A stretch of DNA of 64,000 nucleotides. It comes from Anaerolineae bacterium (GTDB lineage Bacteria > Chloroflexota > Anaerolineae > Anaerolineales > UBA4823). The stretch spans positions 1 to 64,000 of the forward strand of contig QOQU01000010.1 of assembly GCA_003327455.1 (NCBI GenBank), in the 5' to 3' direction. Below the pieces are notes generated by a model. The model was not told where the DNA came from. It worked only from the letters and a program-made list of their open reading frames with translations, and made no database searches. Below, in pieces: positions 7,583-16,315 of the stretch. Made by a program: the position numbers and the translations under genes. Position 1 is the stretch's first letter. Each line of letters opens with the position of its first letter.

Positions 7583-9490
7583 TCATAACTCAACCCACTC
7601 CAATCCCAGAGATGCCAGCTTCTCGCGGCTGGGATTGCCCGTCTGGGGATCCCACCCCGCCATCTGGTAATAGGTCTCTTTCATGAAGTTGAACTCTTCG
7701 GGTTTGTAATAGACACCCGCGGTAGGCCCGGTGCCCTTTAGGGGCTGGAAGAACTTCCTGGTCAGTTTATCATCCTCAGCGCTAAAGCCCTCTCGAGCGT
7801 TGAAGGCACGCATCATATTGATGCGTCGCTCGCCAACCTGGAGGAATTCTTCCAGGGTCATATCCCAGCCGGTGGCAGCGTTGATCATCTCAACTGTCTC
7901 TAACGGACTGTACAACTGCCAGCCCACACCGTATACGAAACTGCACAAGGCAAACGTATCCAGTGCCGAAAAGACTTTCTGGGTCGTATAAGCCATGCGC
8001 ACCTTCTCGGTGGTGATACTGCCGGGCTCTTGTAAGGAATTGAGACCCAGTTGAGCCATATTGCGCTGAGCCATCTCATCGGCATTGCCATCTTCGTAGA
8101 ATGGGTCATGCTCCGAGGACATGTGGTCGGCACCAAAGGGGTTCACCGCATAAATCAATCCCAGACTGCGCTTGAATTGTGGCATATGGGCGGGCATTTC
8201 CTGACCTTTGACGGTAATGAGGTAATCTTCGGCGTTTTTGCCAATCATCTTCGCTGCCCGCGCCGAACCTTCAGCAAGCACATTCCCGAAGCCTTCACGC
8301 TTGCCAATCATTTCAACCATCGTCACCATCGCTTCGGCATTGCCAAAGCGCAGCTCAATGCCGCCGGTATCTTCTTTGGTGATCAAGCCGTTTTCATAGC
8401 ATTCCATGGCAAAGGCAATGGTTGCGCCGGTTGAGATGGTGTCCAACCCATACTGGTTGCACAATTGATTGCCCAGAGCTACGGCATGCATGTTATCCAC
8501 TGCGCAGTAGGAACCCAGCGTCGCCATTGTTTCATACTCCGGGCCGCCAAAGCGCGGTAGAACCTTGCGGTTCATGAACTCGGTCTCAACCACCCGCTTG
8601 CAGCGTACTGTACAGGAATAGCAGGTATCGCGTTCGACCAGAATCGTCTCGGTCATCAATTCGCCGCTGATACTTTCGTAGCCCTCAAATTGACCTTCGT
8701 TGAAATTGCGGGTGGGCAACTGACCGACTGCCTGACAGCCAGCTACATCGCCAGTCGTGCCATGAATGTGAAGAAACTGCACTGCGGGTGTGTCGGGGAT
8801 GCGTTTTGTGCCGCCGCGAAACAGCTCGGTCAACTTTTTGGGGTGGGCCGCCTTGATGCGGGCGGGTGAGCCGCGCACGACAATCGCCTTTAGATTTTTG
8901 GATCCCATCACTGCGCCCATTCCGGTGCGGCCGTTGGCGCGGTTGACCATGTTCATAATGGCAGCCATGCGCACCATTTTCTCACCGGCTGGACCAATCT
9001 GGGCAATCTCCACCTTTGGATCGCCCAACTCGGCTTTGAGAATATCTTCTGCTTCGCCAGTTGTCCTACCCCACAGATGGGAGGCATCGCGAATCTCGAC
9101 TTCCCCATCGTGAATCCACAAATAGACCGGCTGTGAGGCACGCCCGCGCACGACAATCCCATCCACGCCGGCGAATTTCATTTCAGCCGGAAAAAAGCCG
9201 CCGCACTGGGCATCGCCAATTGCGCCCGTCAGCGGCGATTTGGCATTGGCAACCATGCGCGATTGCCCGGAAATCGGTAAGCCGGTTGGCACCCCTACGA
9301 AGAAGGTGAGAATGTTTTCCGGCGAAAGGGCATCCACTTTGGGCTTCATTTCCCGCAGGATGTAGTAAACGCCCATGGCGCTGCCCCCGCCATACTTTCG
9401 GTAGAATGCTTCTTCGGGCTCTTCAAACCAGGTTTTGCCTGCCGATAAATCGACATGCAAAATCTTTCCAGTGACACAACTCAAGCTCAT
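7583..9490 (-). CDS. Aldehyde ferredoxin oxidoreductase family (tungsten bis-pterin enzyme)
   Basis: 635 residues, full family length. The N-terminal domain has the AOR pattern KILHVDLSAG, YGGGSAMG and GDAQCGGFFPAEMKFAG, with pterin contacts in NRANGRTGMGAVMGSKNLKA. The iron-sulfur site is C290-x2-C293-x3-C297 with a fourth Cys late in TFALCSF. Family members oxidise aldehydes to acids, or reduce acids, with ferredoxin. A MoaD-like protein lies 3 kb away on the same strand, and an NAD-type aldehyde dehydrogenase is in the same cluster, so the pathway has two ways of handling an aldehyde. AAGGAG precedes the ATG. The repeat block starts right after the stop. Confidence 0.93.
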   Translation of the reverse strand: MSLSCVTGKILHVDLSAGKTWFEEPEEAFYRKYGGGSAMGVYYILREMKPKVDALSPENILTFFVGVPTGLPISGQSRMVANAKSPLTGAIGDAQCGGFFPAEMKFAGVDGIVVRGRASQPVYLWIHDGEVEIRDASHLWGRTTGEAEDILKAELGDPKVEIAQIGPAGEKMVRMAAIMNMVNRANGRTGMGAVMGSKNLKAIVVRGSPARIKAAHPKKLTELFRGGTKRIPDTPAVQFLHIHGTTGDVAGCQAVGQLPTRNFNEGQFEGYESISGELMTETILVERDTCYSCTVRCKRVVETEFMNRKVLPRFGGPEYETMATLGSYCAVDNMHAVALGNQLCNQYGLDTISTGATIAFAMECYENGLITKEDTGGIELRFGNAEAMVTMVEMIGKREGFGNVLAEGSARAAKMIGKNAEDYLITVKGQEMPAHMPQFKRSLGLIYAVNPFGADHMSSEHDPFYEDGNADEMAQRNMAQLGLNSLQEPGSITTEKVRMAYTTQKVFSALDTFALCSFVYGVGWQLYSPLETVEMINAATGWDMTLEEFLQVGERRINMMRAFNAREGFSAEDDKLTRKFFQPLKGTGPTAGVYYKPEEFNFMKETYYQMAGWDPQTGNPSREKLASLGLEWVEL

Positions 9491-9510
9491 CTTCAGGTAC
9501 TCCTTTCTAT

Positions 9511-10326
9511 TTATTCTTCACCAACAACCGATTTTTGCTCGAAAGAACCGAGAGAATCTCGTAAAATGCCGAAGTTCATAAAAATACTTGTCAATTGATG
9601 CACATACTGTTGAAAAGCCGCGCTTTCCCGAACGGCGATGGTGCGCGGGCGCGGCAAATCGATCTCGATCACTTCCGCAATCTGCCCTGGGCGCGGTGTG
9701 AAGACCACCACCCGATCCGAAAGCTGTACCGATTCGGGAATACTATGCGTGACAAAGAGGACCGTCTTCTTCGTCAGTAACCATAACTGCTCTAAATCCA
9801 CCCGCAATTGTTCGCGCGTGATGGCATCCAGAGCGCCAAGCGGTTCATCCATCAAGACCAATGGCGGATCGTGAATCAAAGCGCGACAAAAAGCAGCCCG
9901 TTGTTGCATGCCGCCGGATAACTCAAAGGGATAGCGCTTTTCAAACTCCGCCAACCCAACCGAACGAAGCAGATTTTTCGCTTTTTCTACATAGGCCTCT
10001 TTTTTCAGACCCCGCATCTCGATTTGCAGAAGAACATTTCCCAACACATCACGCCAATCCACCAGGACCGGCGTTTGAAAGACAATTCCGATCTCGGTTT
10101 GAGGTTTATCGACCCGCTGACCGTTGATGAGAATCTCACCCGACTCGTATTCCAACAAACCCCCGACCAGGAGCAACAGGGTGCTTTTGCCACACCCTGA
10201 GGGACCGACAATGGAGACAAATTCGCCTTCGCCAATATTCAAATCAATCGGACCCAAGGCATGGATCGGTCCCGTCTTACTCGAATAGGTTTTTATGACA
10301 CCCTTGATCTGAATCAAATCTTTCAA
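9511..10326 (-). CDS. ABC transporter ATP-binding protein, NitT/TauT type
   Basis: About 271 residues from a TTG at 10326, chosen because GGAGG lies 5 bases before it; an open frame to 10389 would run through a stem-loop. Walker A is GPSGCGKSTLL, signature LSGGMQQRA, Walker B LVLMDEP, followed by the H-loop VTHSIPE. IGIVFQTPVLVDWRDVLGNV is typical of the SsuB/TauB/ThiY group. With the permease and the lipoprotein it forms a complete importer. It is read from the same strand directly before the oxidoreductase gene. Confidence 0.92.
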   Translation of the reverse strand: MKDLIQIKGVIKTYSSKTGPIHALGPIDLNIGEGEFVSIVGPSGCGKSTLLLLVGGLLEYESGEILINGQRVDKPQTEIGIVFQTPVLVDWRDVLGNVLLQIEMRGLKKEAYVEKAKNLLRSVGLAEFEKRYPFELSGGMQQRAAFCRALIHDPPLVLMDEPLGALDAITREQLRVDLEQLWLLTKKTVLFVTHSIPESVQLSDRVVVFTPRPGQIAEVIEIDLPRPRTIAVRESAAFQQYVHQLTSIFMNFGILRDSLGSFEQKSVVGEE

Positions 10327-10349
10327 CACAGCCTCCAAAGAAAAACTGG

Positions 10350-10378
10350 GGAGGCTGTCAGAATCTGTGACAGCCTCC
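10350..10378 (-). promoter_or_regulatory. Stem-loop between substrate-binding protein and ATPase genes (attenuator)
   Basis: Perfect 11-base stem GGAGGCTGTCA / TGACAGCCTCC with a 7-base loop, followed on the minus strand by CCAGTTTTTC. It lies just after the substrate-binding protein stop (10390) and before the ATPase start. Such hairpins commonly end most transcripts so that the binding protein is made in excess over the ATPase. Confidence 0.75.
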
Positions 10379-10389
10379 TGGTTTTGCAA

Positions 10390-11484
10390 TTACTGAGCGC
10401 AGGGGATGAATTGATTGGTATAGAACATATCGGCGGTCATATCCGTCTCAAGACCTTGATATTGCTTCTTCAGCTCCAGCACACCCGCCCAATCTTCGGG
10501 GACATTCATGCCCAGGCACTTGTTTTTGTTGTTGGGCGAGAAGAGGATATCCAGTGAGACATCCAGTTGTTTGCGCACCATCGTTTCCGTATCGGCTAGC
10601 TGGGCATTGTAATCCACCAGAGCTTTGGCACAGGCTTCGCGATTATCCAGGCAAGCCTGGACAGACTCCAGGGTGGCATTAACCATCCGCTGCACCAGGT
10701 CGGCGTTGTTCTTGACTGTGTCTTGATGAGCAACGATGACATAGCCTGGCTGAGCAACCCCATAATCGGCGTAGTTAAAGATAATAGGGGGATCGCCGCC
10801 CTCCTGTTCGATCTGGGCGGGTTTGTCATCAATTCCAGCCAGAATGCAGGGCGCCAGATTCTGCAAATAGCTGGTGACCAGCGCTGCTTCAGCAACATTG
10901 GTGAGTTTGACATCGTCCAGGCTCATCCCTTCATGCGCCAGCGCCACCGGGAAGTAGTCGTTCACGCCAGCCCCGGCGGTGGTCATGATCGTCTTGCCTT
11001 TTAGATCCTTGAACTCCTTGATGCCTGAGTCAGGTCGGCAGAGAACCGCATCGGTACCCATGGCGTCTACAGACATTACCGCTATCACCGGCGCACCGCC
11101 AACCATATTGCTGATCAAGGCGCCGTTCGAGGCATAGGCAAAATCGCTATCCTTGTTCGCCACCAGCTTAACGGCATTGCTTGAACCGTTGCCCTGTTTG
11201 ACAGTCAGGTCAATGTTGTATTTGTCGTAAATCCCTTGCTCGATGCCGTAAATAAATGCCGCATGGATTCCATAGTAAGACCAGTTTAAACGCAGGGTCA
11301 CTTTATCTTTTGGGGGCAGGGGTGTGGCGGTGATGATCTTCTCCTGAATTACCGGCTCGCCCTCAACGACCACCGTTTCAATCACTGTGACCGTCTCGAT
11401 AACCTTTTCAGGCGTCGCCGGTGCGCAGGCTGCCAGCAAGGCAAGCAGCAGCAAAATTGAGAAGCATCGATAGATTGTTTTCAT
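10390..11484 (-). CDS. ABC transporter substrate-binding lipoprotein, NMT1/THI5-like
   Basis: 364 residues with a lipobox LLALLAAC, then an unusual Val/Thr/Glu-rich spacer (VIETVTVIETVVVEGEP) that lifts the domain off the membrane. The binding domain begins LRLNWSYYGIHAAFIYGIEQGIY and contains LKGKTIMTTAGAGVNDYFPVALAHEG, both typical of NMT1/THI5-like receptors for sulfonates, nitrate, pyrimidines or aromatic acids. Gene order is permease, binding protein, ATPase. AAGGAG lies before the ATG. The ligand cannot be read from sequence; the catabolic neighbours suggest a carboxylated or sulfonated compound. Confidence 0.9.
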   Translation of the reverse strand: MKTIYRCFSILLLLALLAACAPATPEKVIETVTVIETVVVEGEPVIQEKIITATPLPPKDKVTLRLNWSYYGIHAAFIYGIEQGIYDKYNIDLTVKQGNGSSNAVKLVANKDSDFAYASNGALISNMVGGAPVIAVMSVDAMGTDAVLCRPDSGIKEFKDLKGKTIMTTAGAGVNDYFPVALAHEGMSLDDVKLTNVAEAALVTSYLQNLAPCILAGIDDKPAQIEQEGGDPPIIFNYADYGVAQPGYVIVAHQDTVKNNADLVQRMVNATLESVQACLDNREACAKALVDYNAQLADTETMVRKQLDVSLDILFSPNNKNKCLGMNVPEDWAGVLELKKQYQGLETDMTADMFYTNQFIPCAQ

Positions 11485-11575
11485 TTCTCTCTCCTTCTTG
11501 AACGATAGAAAATTGATCCTGATTTATAGGATTGGGCTCTATACATTTGTTTTTCTATCCATCAGCCTCCTTTCG

Positions 11576-12412
11576 TTACAACTCACGCTTGCCAAAAACG
11601 GAGACCCGCTGCGAGACATGCCACGGGATCATCCGCTTCTCAACCAGTTGAACGATGTAGAAGAGCAACAGCCCCAATGCGGTAAGCATGAAGATAATGG
11701 CAAAAGCAAGATCCATGCGCAATTGACCGGTAGCAATCTGAATGTAGTATCCCAGGCCGGCATCACCGCCGATCCATTCCGAGATCGTGGCGCCAACAGT
11801 GGCGTTGACAGCCGCACCCTTCAACCCCACGAACAGTTCTGGCAGGGCAGCCGGCAGGCGGATCTTCCAGAACATTCGCAACTGGCTGGCGCCGGTTGAG
11901 CGGCTGAAATACACCATTTCCTGACTCAGAGAGGTAAAGCCCAAAATACCGTTCAAGAGGATGGGGAAGAAACAAACCAAAAACACAATGATCATCTTGG
12001 GGATGAAGCCGAAGCCAAACCAGGTCACAAACAGCGGCGCAAAGGCGATCTTCGGCACCATCTCCAGGGCAACGGCAAAGGGATAAAACGTCTGGCGCAG
12101 AAGCCGTGAAAATGCGGTTAACATGGCTAGCGGAACACCGATGGCAACGGCAATGACGAAACCCACCAGCGTTTCATAGCCAGTGATCAACGTATATTCC
12201 CAAATCAAATCAAAATTTCGAATGAACTGACGGATGATACTGGAAAGGGAGGGCAGGATATAACGGGGAATGCGAAAGACAACCACAGCAATTTCCCAAA
12301 AGAGCAAAAAGCCAATGACGAACAGAATCGTATTGCGCGCCTCTCCAAACCAGGCACCAAGCGCAGAAAAGAGTCTCACGCCGCTTTTCGAAGATTGAGA
12401 AACTGATTCCAT
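11576..12412 (-). CDS. ABC transporter permease, NitT/TauT type
   Basis: 278 residues, about six membrane helices. The first helix (ILFVIGFLLFWEIAVVVF) is preceded by a short cytoplasmic tail. The cytoplasmic coupling loop is VYFSRSTGASQLRMFWKIRLPAALPELFVGLKGA, the EAA-type motif of this class. The C-terminal helices end in MLTALGLLLFYIVQLVEKRM. Transports the ligand delivered by the lipoprotein 10390-11484, powered by the ATPase 9511-10326. GGAG precedes the ATG. The upstream gene (sialidase-fold) ends 28 bp away, so one transcript is likely. Confidence 0.92.
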   Translation of the reverse strand: MESVSQSSKSGVRLFSALGAWFGEARNTILFVIGFLLFWEIAVVVFRIPRYILPSLSSIIRQFIRNFDLIWEYTLITGYETLVGFVIAVAIGVPLAMLTAFSRLLRQTFYPFAVALEMVPKIAFAPLFVTWFGFGFIPKMIIVFLVCFFPILLNGILGFTSLSQEMVYFSRSTGASQLRMFWKIRLPAALPELFVGLKGAAVNATVGATISEWIGGDAGLGYYIQIATGQLRMDLAFAIIFMLTALGLLLFYIVQLVEKRMIPWHVSQRVSVFGKREL

Positions 12413-12440
12413 CGTCTTCTCCTACTGTAAATAACAACGA

Positions 12441-13562
12441 TTATGACAAGCGATAAAGACTTGCCATGATGCAAGTTACACCGTCCTGATCCTGCCCATA
12501 GTACACCGTGTAAATCGTCCCATCCGAACGGTAAACCGAGCTTGGATAACCCAAATCGCCGTTTGGGAAATCATCGCGCACGATGAAGGGATTTTCCACT
12601 TCCCACGAAGATCCCCCATCTGTACTGAGTACCGCTCGAATCCCAAATGGCTTTCTGCGATAGCCGAAGGTGCACAAAATCCGACCATCGGGCAGGTTCA
12701 ACAAATGGGCAGGATATCCCCAGATGGGGGTCTTCCGAACCTCGCTCCAGGTATAACCGCCATCGCTTGAGAACGTCTGAAATAAATAATGAGTGGTGTT
12801 CTCACGCAAGAGCATCAGTAGACCGTCGCTTGCCAGATATAGCAGAGTCGGTTCTTCAAACCACAATCCTTCCTTCTCTGCAACCAAAAGGGGAGCATCC
12901 CAGTTTTTCCCTCCATCACGAGAGCGCAGGATGAAGATTTTTTGATAATGGGGGACATCGCTGAGCGGTAGTAACAGATCTCCATCAGGCAATTGCAATC
13001 CGCCTCGCATCCCATAGCCACCCGAATAAGGGTGCGTATTCAATTTAACTGTGCCGTGCCACGTTTTACCGCCATCCGCCGAAAAATGCACATAAGCGCC
13101 TCCTGACGCCCTTGCCCAGGTGATTTTACGTTCAAGGTCGGGGGGATACGGAACAACCGGACTTAACTCCGGGTCGGTTCTCAGAGTATCAACCCAATCT
13201 TCGGGGAAGACGAACGCCTTCGAATCCGCTTCTTTGCGGGCTTGTTCGACGGGCAACCAGCGGAAACGCCACTGGTTGAGCATCAGGCGCCCATCCAAAA
13301 GAGGGGTCAAACCGCCACACTCGACCCCATACCAATCATAGTCAGGGACAACCGCAGGTTCACTCCAGGTTTCGCCTTCATCCATGGAATACATCAGGAC
13401 ATTGTAGTAGTGAGGGTCCTGCGGAGGATGCAGCAAAAACGGGCGACGAGGAGCGCGGTTGAACACCAGTACCCAATTAGACTCGCTCAGCCTCACCAGG
13501 TGAGGGTGTGCGCAGTAGGAATAGGGATCTTTATACAGAATTCTATGTTCAATGCGCTCCAT
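12441..13562 (-). CDS. Sialidase-fold (BNR/Asp-box) protein, cytoplasmic
   Basis: 373 residues with five Asp-box-like repeats: SMDEGETWSEP, SADGGKTWHG, SRDGGKNWDAP, SSDGGYTWSE and STDGGSSWEV. These mark a six-bladed beta-propeller of the sialidase superfamily. There is no signal peptide, unlike secreted neuraminidases. It follows a second sialidase-fold gene by 13 bp. Early YKDPYSYCAHPHLVRL and late FPNGDLGYPSSVYRSDGTIYTVYYGQD fit the exo-sialidase/BNR family, but I cannot place the arginine triad with certainty. Probably a hydrolase or lyase on an imported acidic sugar; substrate unknown. Confidence 0.85.
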   Translation of the reverse strand: MERIEHRILYKDPYSYCAHPHLVRLSESNWVLVFNRAPRRPFLLHPPQDPHYYNVLMYSMDEGETWSEPAVVPDYDWYGVECGGLTPLLDGRLMLNQWRFRWLPVEQARKEADSKAFVFPEDWVDTLRTDPELSPVVPYPPDLERKITWARASGGAYVHFSADGGKTWHGTVKLNTHPYSGGYGMRGGLQLPDGDLLLPLSDVPHYQKIFILRSRDGGKNWDAPLLVAEKEGLWFEEPTLLYLASDGLLMLLRENTTHYLFQTFSSDGGYTWSEVRKTPIWGYPAHLLNLPDGRILCTFGYRRKPFGIRAVLSTDGGSSWEVENPFIVRDDFPNGDLGYPSSVYRSDGTIYTVYYGQDQDGVTCIMASLYRLS

Positions 13563-13574
13563 CGCTTGCCTGCA

Positions 13575-14801
13575 TTAGTCTGCTAAGCGAAAACGCGTGC
13601 AAAGTACGTACTGAAGCGGCTGTGGGTCTTCGCTCCACTCGTGATATGCCACAACAATGGTCTCGTCCTTGAGTTGGACAACGCTGGGGTAACCAATATG
13701 CTGATATAAGCCCGGATTGCGCCAGTCAACGCGCCCGGCCTTCATCCGACCGCTGGCTGGGTCCATCATGGTGGAGGCAGGTTGATCGGCTTCATGCCTG
13801 CCGGGCACACCGCCTTCGCGGATCACAAACTCATTCCTGACATCCCAGTGAAGTCCATCTTCCGAGATAACACCTCTCACACCATACGGAGGGCGGCGAT
13901 ATCCATACACCATCAGGTAACGCCCATCTTGCAGGGTGATTAGCTCAGCCGGGTAGCCCCAGATGTTGGTCCATTTCGGCAAGGTCCACGAAAATCCTTC
14001 ATCTTCCGAGATCACATAGGCAAGATTTTTGGCATCCCCACTGGGGTTGACATGAGTGCGCAAGAAGCAGATCAACCGCCCATCCTTAAGCTGGAGCAGG
14101 GCAGGTTCTTCATAATCAATGATGCTGGCGGGGTCGTAAGCCAGGGTGGAGTAATATTCCCAATTGTCGCCCCCATCGTCCGAACGAATCAACGCCGAAC
14201 GGGTTGATTCATGCTCGCCTTCTTCTTCATAGCCGCGGATTCGCCCATATACGCCCATCAAGAGAGCGCCATTGGGCAATCCCCAACAACCCAGGCGCGT
14301 CCCAGCATGGGTCAGAGGGACAACATTGACGGGAATCATTGGCGACCACGTTTGCCCTTTATCCTTCGACTTGACCACAAAGGTGCCAATCCATCGGCGC
14401 AGGCGATATGCCCAGGTCCAGTCCCCCCATTCTTCGGTGTAAGGCTCCGAGCTCCACGAAGGTTGTTCAGGCTTTATGCCTCGCTTGAAAAAGGCGCACA
14501 AGGTGAAATTCACGATCAGCGTGCCATCTGCCATCTCATAAAGGCCACAGTCCCAGTTGCCGGTGGTCTCCGTCCAGGGGACAACCACCTGACGGGTGCT
14601 CTCATCCCAGGTGATGCCACCATCAAAAGAGCGCATCAAGACGGTTTGTCCGGTGTCATGATGGTATGGGAAGCGCTCCTCACTGAAAACCGCCATTAAC
14701 TGGCCGTCCTGCAATTGCTTGATCACAACCTGATTATTGCAATGTTTTCCTTGCGGATCTTTGTAGATCGTATGATGAGATACATCTTTAATCCTGGTCA
14801 T
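13575..14801 (-). CDS. Second sialidase-fold (BNR/Asp-box) protein, cytoplasmic
   Basis: 408 residues, related to its downstream neighbour. Repeats are SFDGGITWDES, SKDKGQTWSPM, SDDGGDNWEYY, SEDEGFSWTLP and the short SEDGLHWDV. The opening YKDPQGKHCNNQVVIKQLQDGQLMAVFSEE parallels the start of the other protein (YKDPYSYCAHPHLVRL), so the pair probably arose by duplication. It has extra segments, such as the DWTWAYRLRRW region near residue 130. No signal peptide. The gene precedes its partner by 13 bp and follows the aldehyde dehydrogenase gene by 20 bp. Two tandem intracellular sialidase-fold proteins beside a GH88 enzyme is unusual. Confidence 0.85.
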   Translation of the reverse strand: MTRIKDVSHHTIYKDPQGKHCNNQVVIKQLQDGQLMAVFSEERFPYHHDTGQTVLMRSFDGGITWDESTRQVVVPWTETTGNWDCGLYEMADGTLIVNFTLCAFFKRGIKPEQPSWSSEPYTEEWGDWTWAYRLRRWIGTFVVKSKDKGQTWSPMIPVNVVPLTHAGTRLGCWGLPNGALLMGVYGRIRGYEEEGEHESTRSALIRSDDGGDNWEYYSTLAYDPASIIDYEEPALLQLKDGRLICFLRTHVNPSGDAKNLAYVISEDEGFSWTLPKWTNIWGYPAELITLQDGRYLMVYGYRRPPYGVRGVISEDGLHWDVRNEFVIREGGVPGRHEADQPASTMMDPASGRMKAGRVDWRNPGLYQHIGYPSVVQLKDETIVVAYHEWSEDPQPLQYVLCTRFRLAD

Positions 14802-14821
14802 TGTGTAACTCCATGTTCACT

Positions 14822-16264
14822 TTATAGTTTTATGGCAACATTCTTGATTTGCAGATAGTTATGAATGCCCGGCAAGCCGCGCTCGCGACCAAAGCCGGAA
14901 GCTTTGACACCACCCGTCGGGGCTTGCACACCGCCTAAATACCAGCCATTGATCCACACCGATCCAGTTTCCAGGCGTTGGGCAAACGTCAGGGCGCGTC
15001 GGATATCCTGGGTGTAAACGCCAGCCGTGAGTCCGTAGGGCACTTCGTTAGCTTTTTGAAGAGCTTCCACTTCCGTTTCAAAAGAAAAGACAGCTACGAC
15101 CGGAGCAAAGATTTCTTCCTGGGCAATGCGCATGAAGGGGCTGACTTCAGCAAAAATCGTGGGCAGCAAAAAATATCCCCGCTTAAGGTGTGTGGGTCGC
15201 GTACCGCCAAGGATTAACTTTGCGCCCTCCTCTTGACCGACCCGAATGTAATTCATCGCTCGCTCGAGCTGTTCTTTAGACACCAATGGACCCAGGTCAC
15301 CGTTCTCGATACCAGGCGCTATTTTTAGCTGAGAAACGCGTTCACAAAATCGATCCATGAATTCTGAGTAAATCGAAGTGTGCAACAAAAGGCGAGAAGC
15401 CGCTGAGCAAACTTGCCCACAGTTGCCAAACACAGCTTCCATTGCATCGTTCACAGCGCGTTCCAGGTTGGCGTCTTCAAAGACAATCAAGGCATTTTTC
15501 CCCCCCAACTCCAAAACCAAGGGCTTCAGCGACTCAGCAGCCTGTGCCATAATTTTTCGCCCTGTTTCGGCTGAGCCAGTAAAGGTCACCCCTCGCACTA
15601 AGGGATGACGAACCAACGCTGCTCCGGCCTCTTCTCCAAAACCGGTGACCACATTAAAAACCCCATTGGGAAAACCCACTTCCTGGATGATACTTGCCAG
15701 GCGGAGCGCTGTCAGCGGCGTTTCCTCGGCTGGCTTGAGTACAACTGTGCATCCGGCTGCCAGGGCTGGAGCGACCGAACGGATGGCAATCCCCAAGGGA
15801 AAATTCCACGGCACGATGTGGGCTGTTACCCCCAAGGGCTCCAGAATTGTGAAGTCGATTACCTCCATCCCTAACGGAATGGTATCCCCCTGAAGTTTGT
15901 CCGCTGCTCCGGCATTGTATTCAATCGTCCGCGTGACTCCATCGACATCATCGAGTGCTTCTCTGAGAGGTTTACCGTTATCCAGGGTTTCTAATTCTGC
16001 CAGTTCAGCCCGATAAGATTGAATAGCCTGCGCCAACCGATACAGCAATCGTCCCCGTTCGGCAGGGGTTAACTCTCTCCATTCGCCATAAAAGGCAAGA
16101 TGAGCCGCTTTAACCGCCGCATCTACATCTCGGCTATCTGAACGGGGTACTTTTGCCAGGATTTCTTCGGTTGCGGGATCAACCGTCTCAAAAGTCTCTC
16201 GGCTCAGACTCGCTTGCCAAAGGCCACCGATAAAATTTGCAACGGGTATCTCAGTAAGTTTCAT
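14822..16264 (-). CDS. NAD(P)-dependent aldehyde dehydrogenase
   Basis: 480 residues, standard length. General base E252 lies in LELGGKNA and the nucleophile C286 in GNCGQVCSA. Cofactor contacts are in VPWNFPLGIAIRSVAPALAAGCTVVLKPAE and FTGSAETGRKI. Near the end WINGWYLGGVQAPTGGVKASGFGRERG resembles betaine-aldehyde, gamma-aminobutyraldehyde and sugar-aldehyde dehydrogenases. Oxidises an aldehyde to an acid in the cytoplasm. It lies between the class III aminotransferase and the sialidase-fold genes; an aminotransferase that makes a semialdehyde would feed it directly. Substrate not determinable here. Confidence 0.93.
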   Translation of the reverse strand: MKLTEIPVANFIGGLWQASLSRETFETVDPATEEILAKVPRSDSRDVDAAVKAAHLAFYGEWRELTPAERGRLLYRLAQAIQSYRAELAELETLDNGKPLREALDDVDGVTRTIEYNAGAADKLQGDTIPLGMEVIDFTILEPLGVTAHIVPWNFPLGIAIRSVAPALAAGCTVVLKPAEETPLTALRLASIIQEVGFPNGVFNVVTGFGEEAGAALVRHPLVRGVTFTGSAETGRKIMAQAAESLKPLVLELGGKNALIVFEDANLERAVNDAMEAVFGNCGQVCSAASRLLLHTSIYSEFMDRFCERVSQLKIAPGIENGDLGPLVSKEQLERAMNYIRVGQEEGAKLILGGTRPTHLKRGYFLLPTIFAEVSPFMRIAQEEIFAPVVAVFSFETEVEALQKANEVPYGLTAGVYTQDIRRALTFAQRLETGSVWINGWYLGGVQAPTGGVKASGFGRERGLPGIHNYLQIKNVAIKL

Positions 16265-16315
16265 CCTTTAATACCTGTACGGGAAATTTCTTTATCATCT
16301 TTTCTTAGCTCCTCC

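Noticed and set aside
6936-7586. Long minus-strand reading frame and several plus-strand frames across the repeat block
   Set aside because: They follow the repeat units, give repetitive Ser/Pro/Arg/Gly peptides with no family resemblance, and lack ribosome sites.
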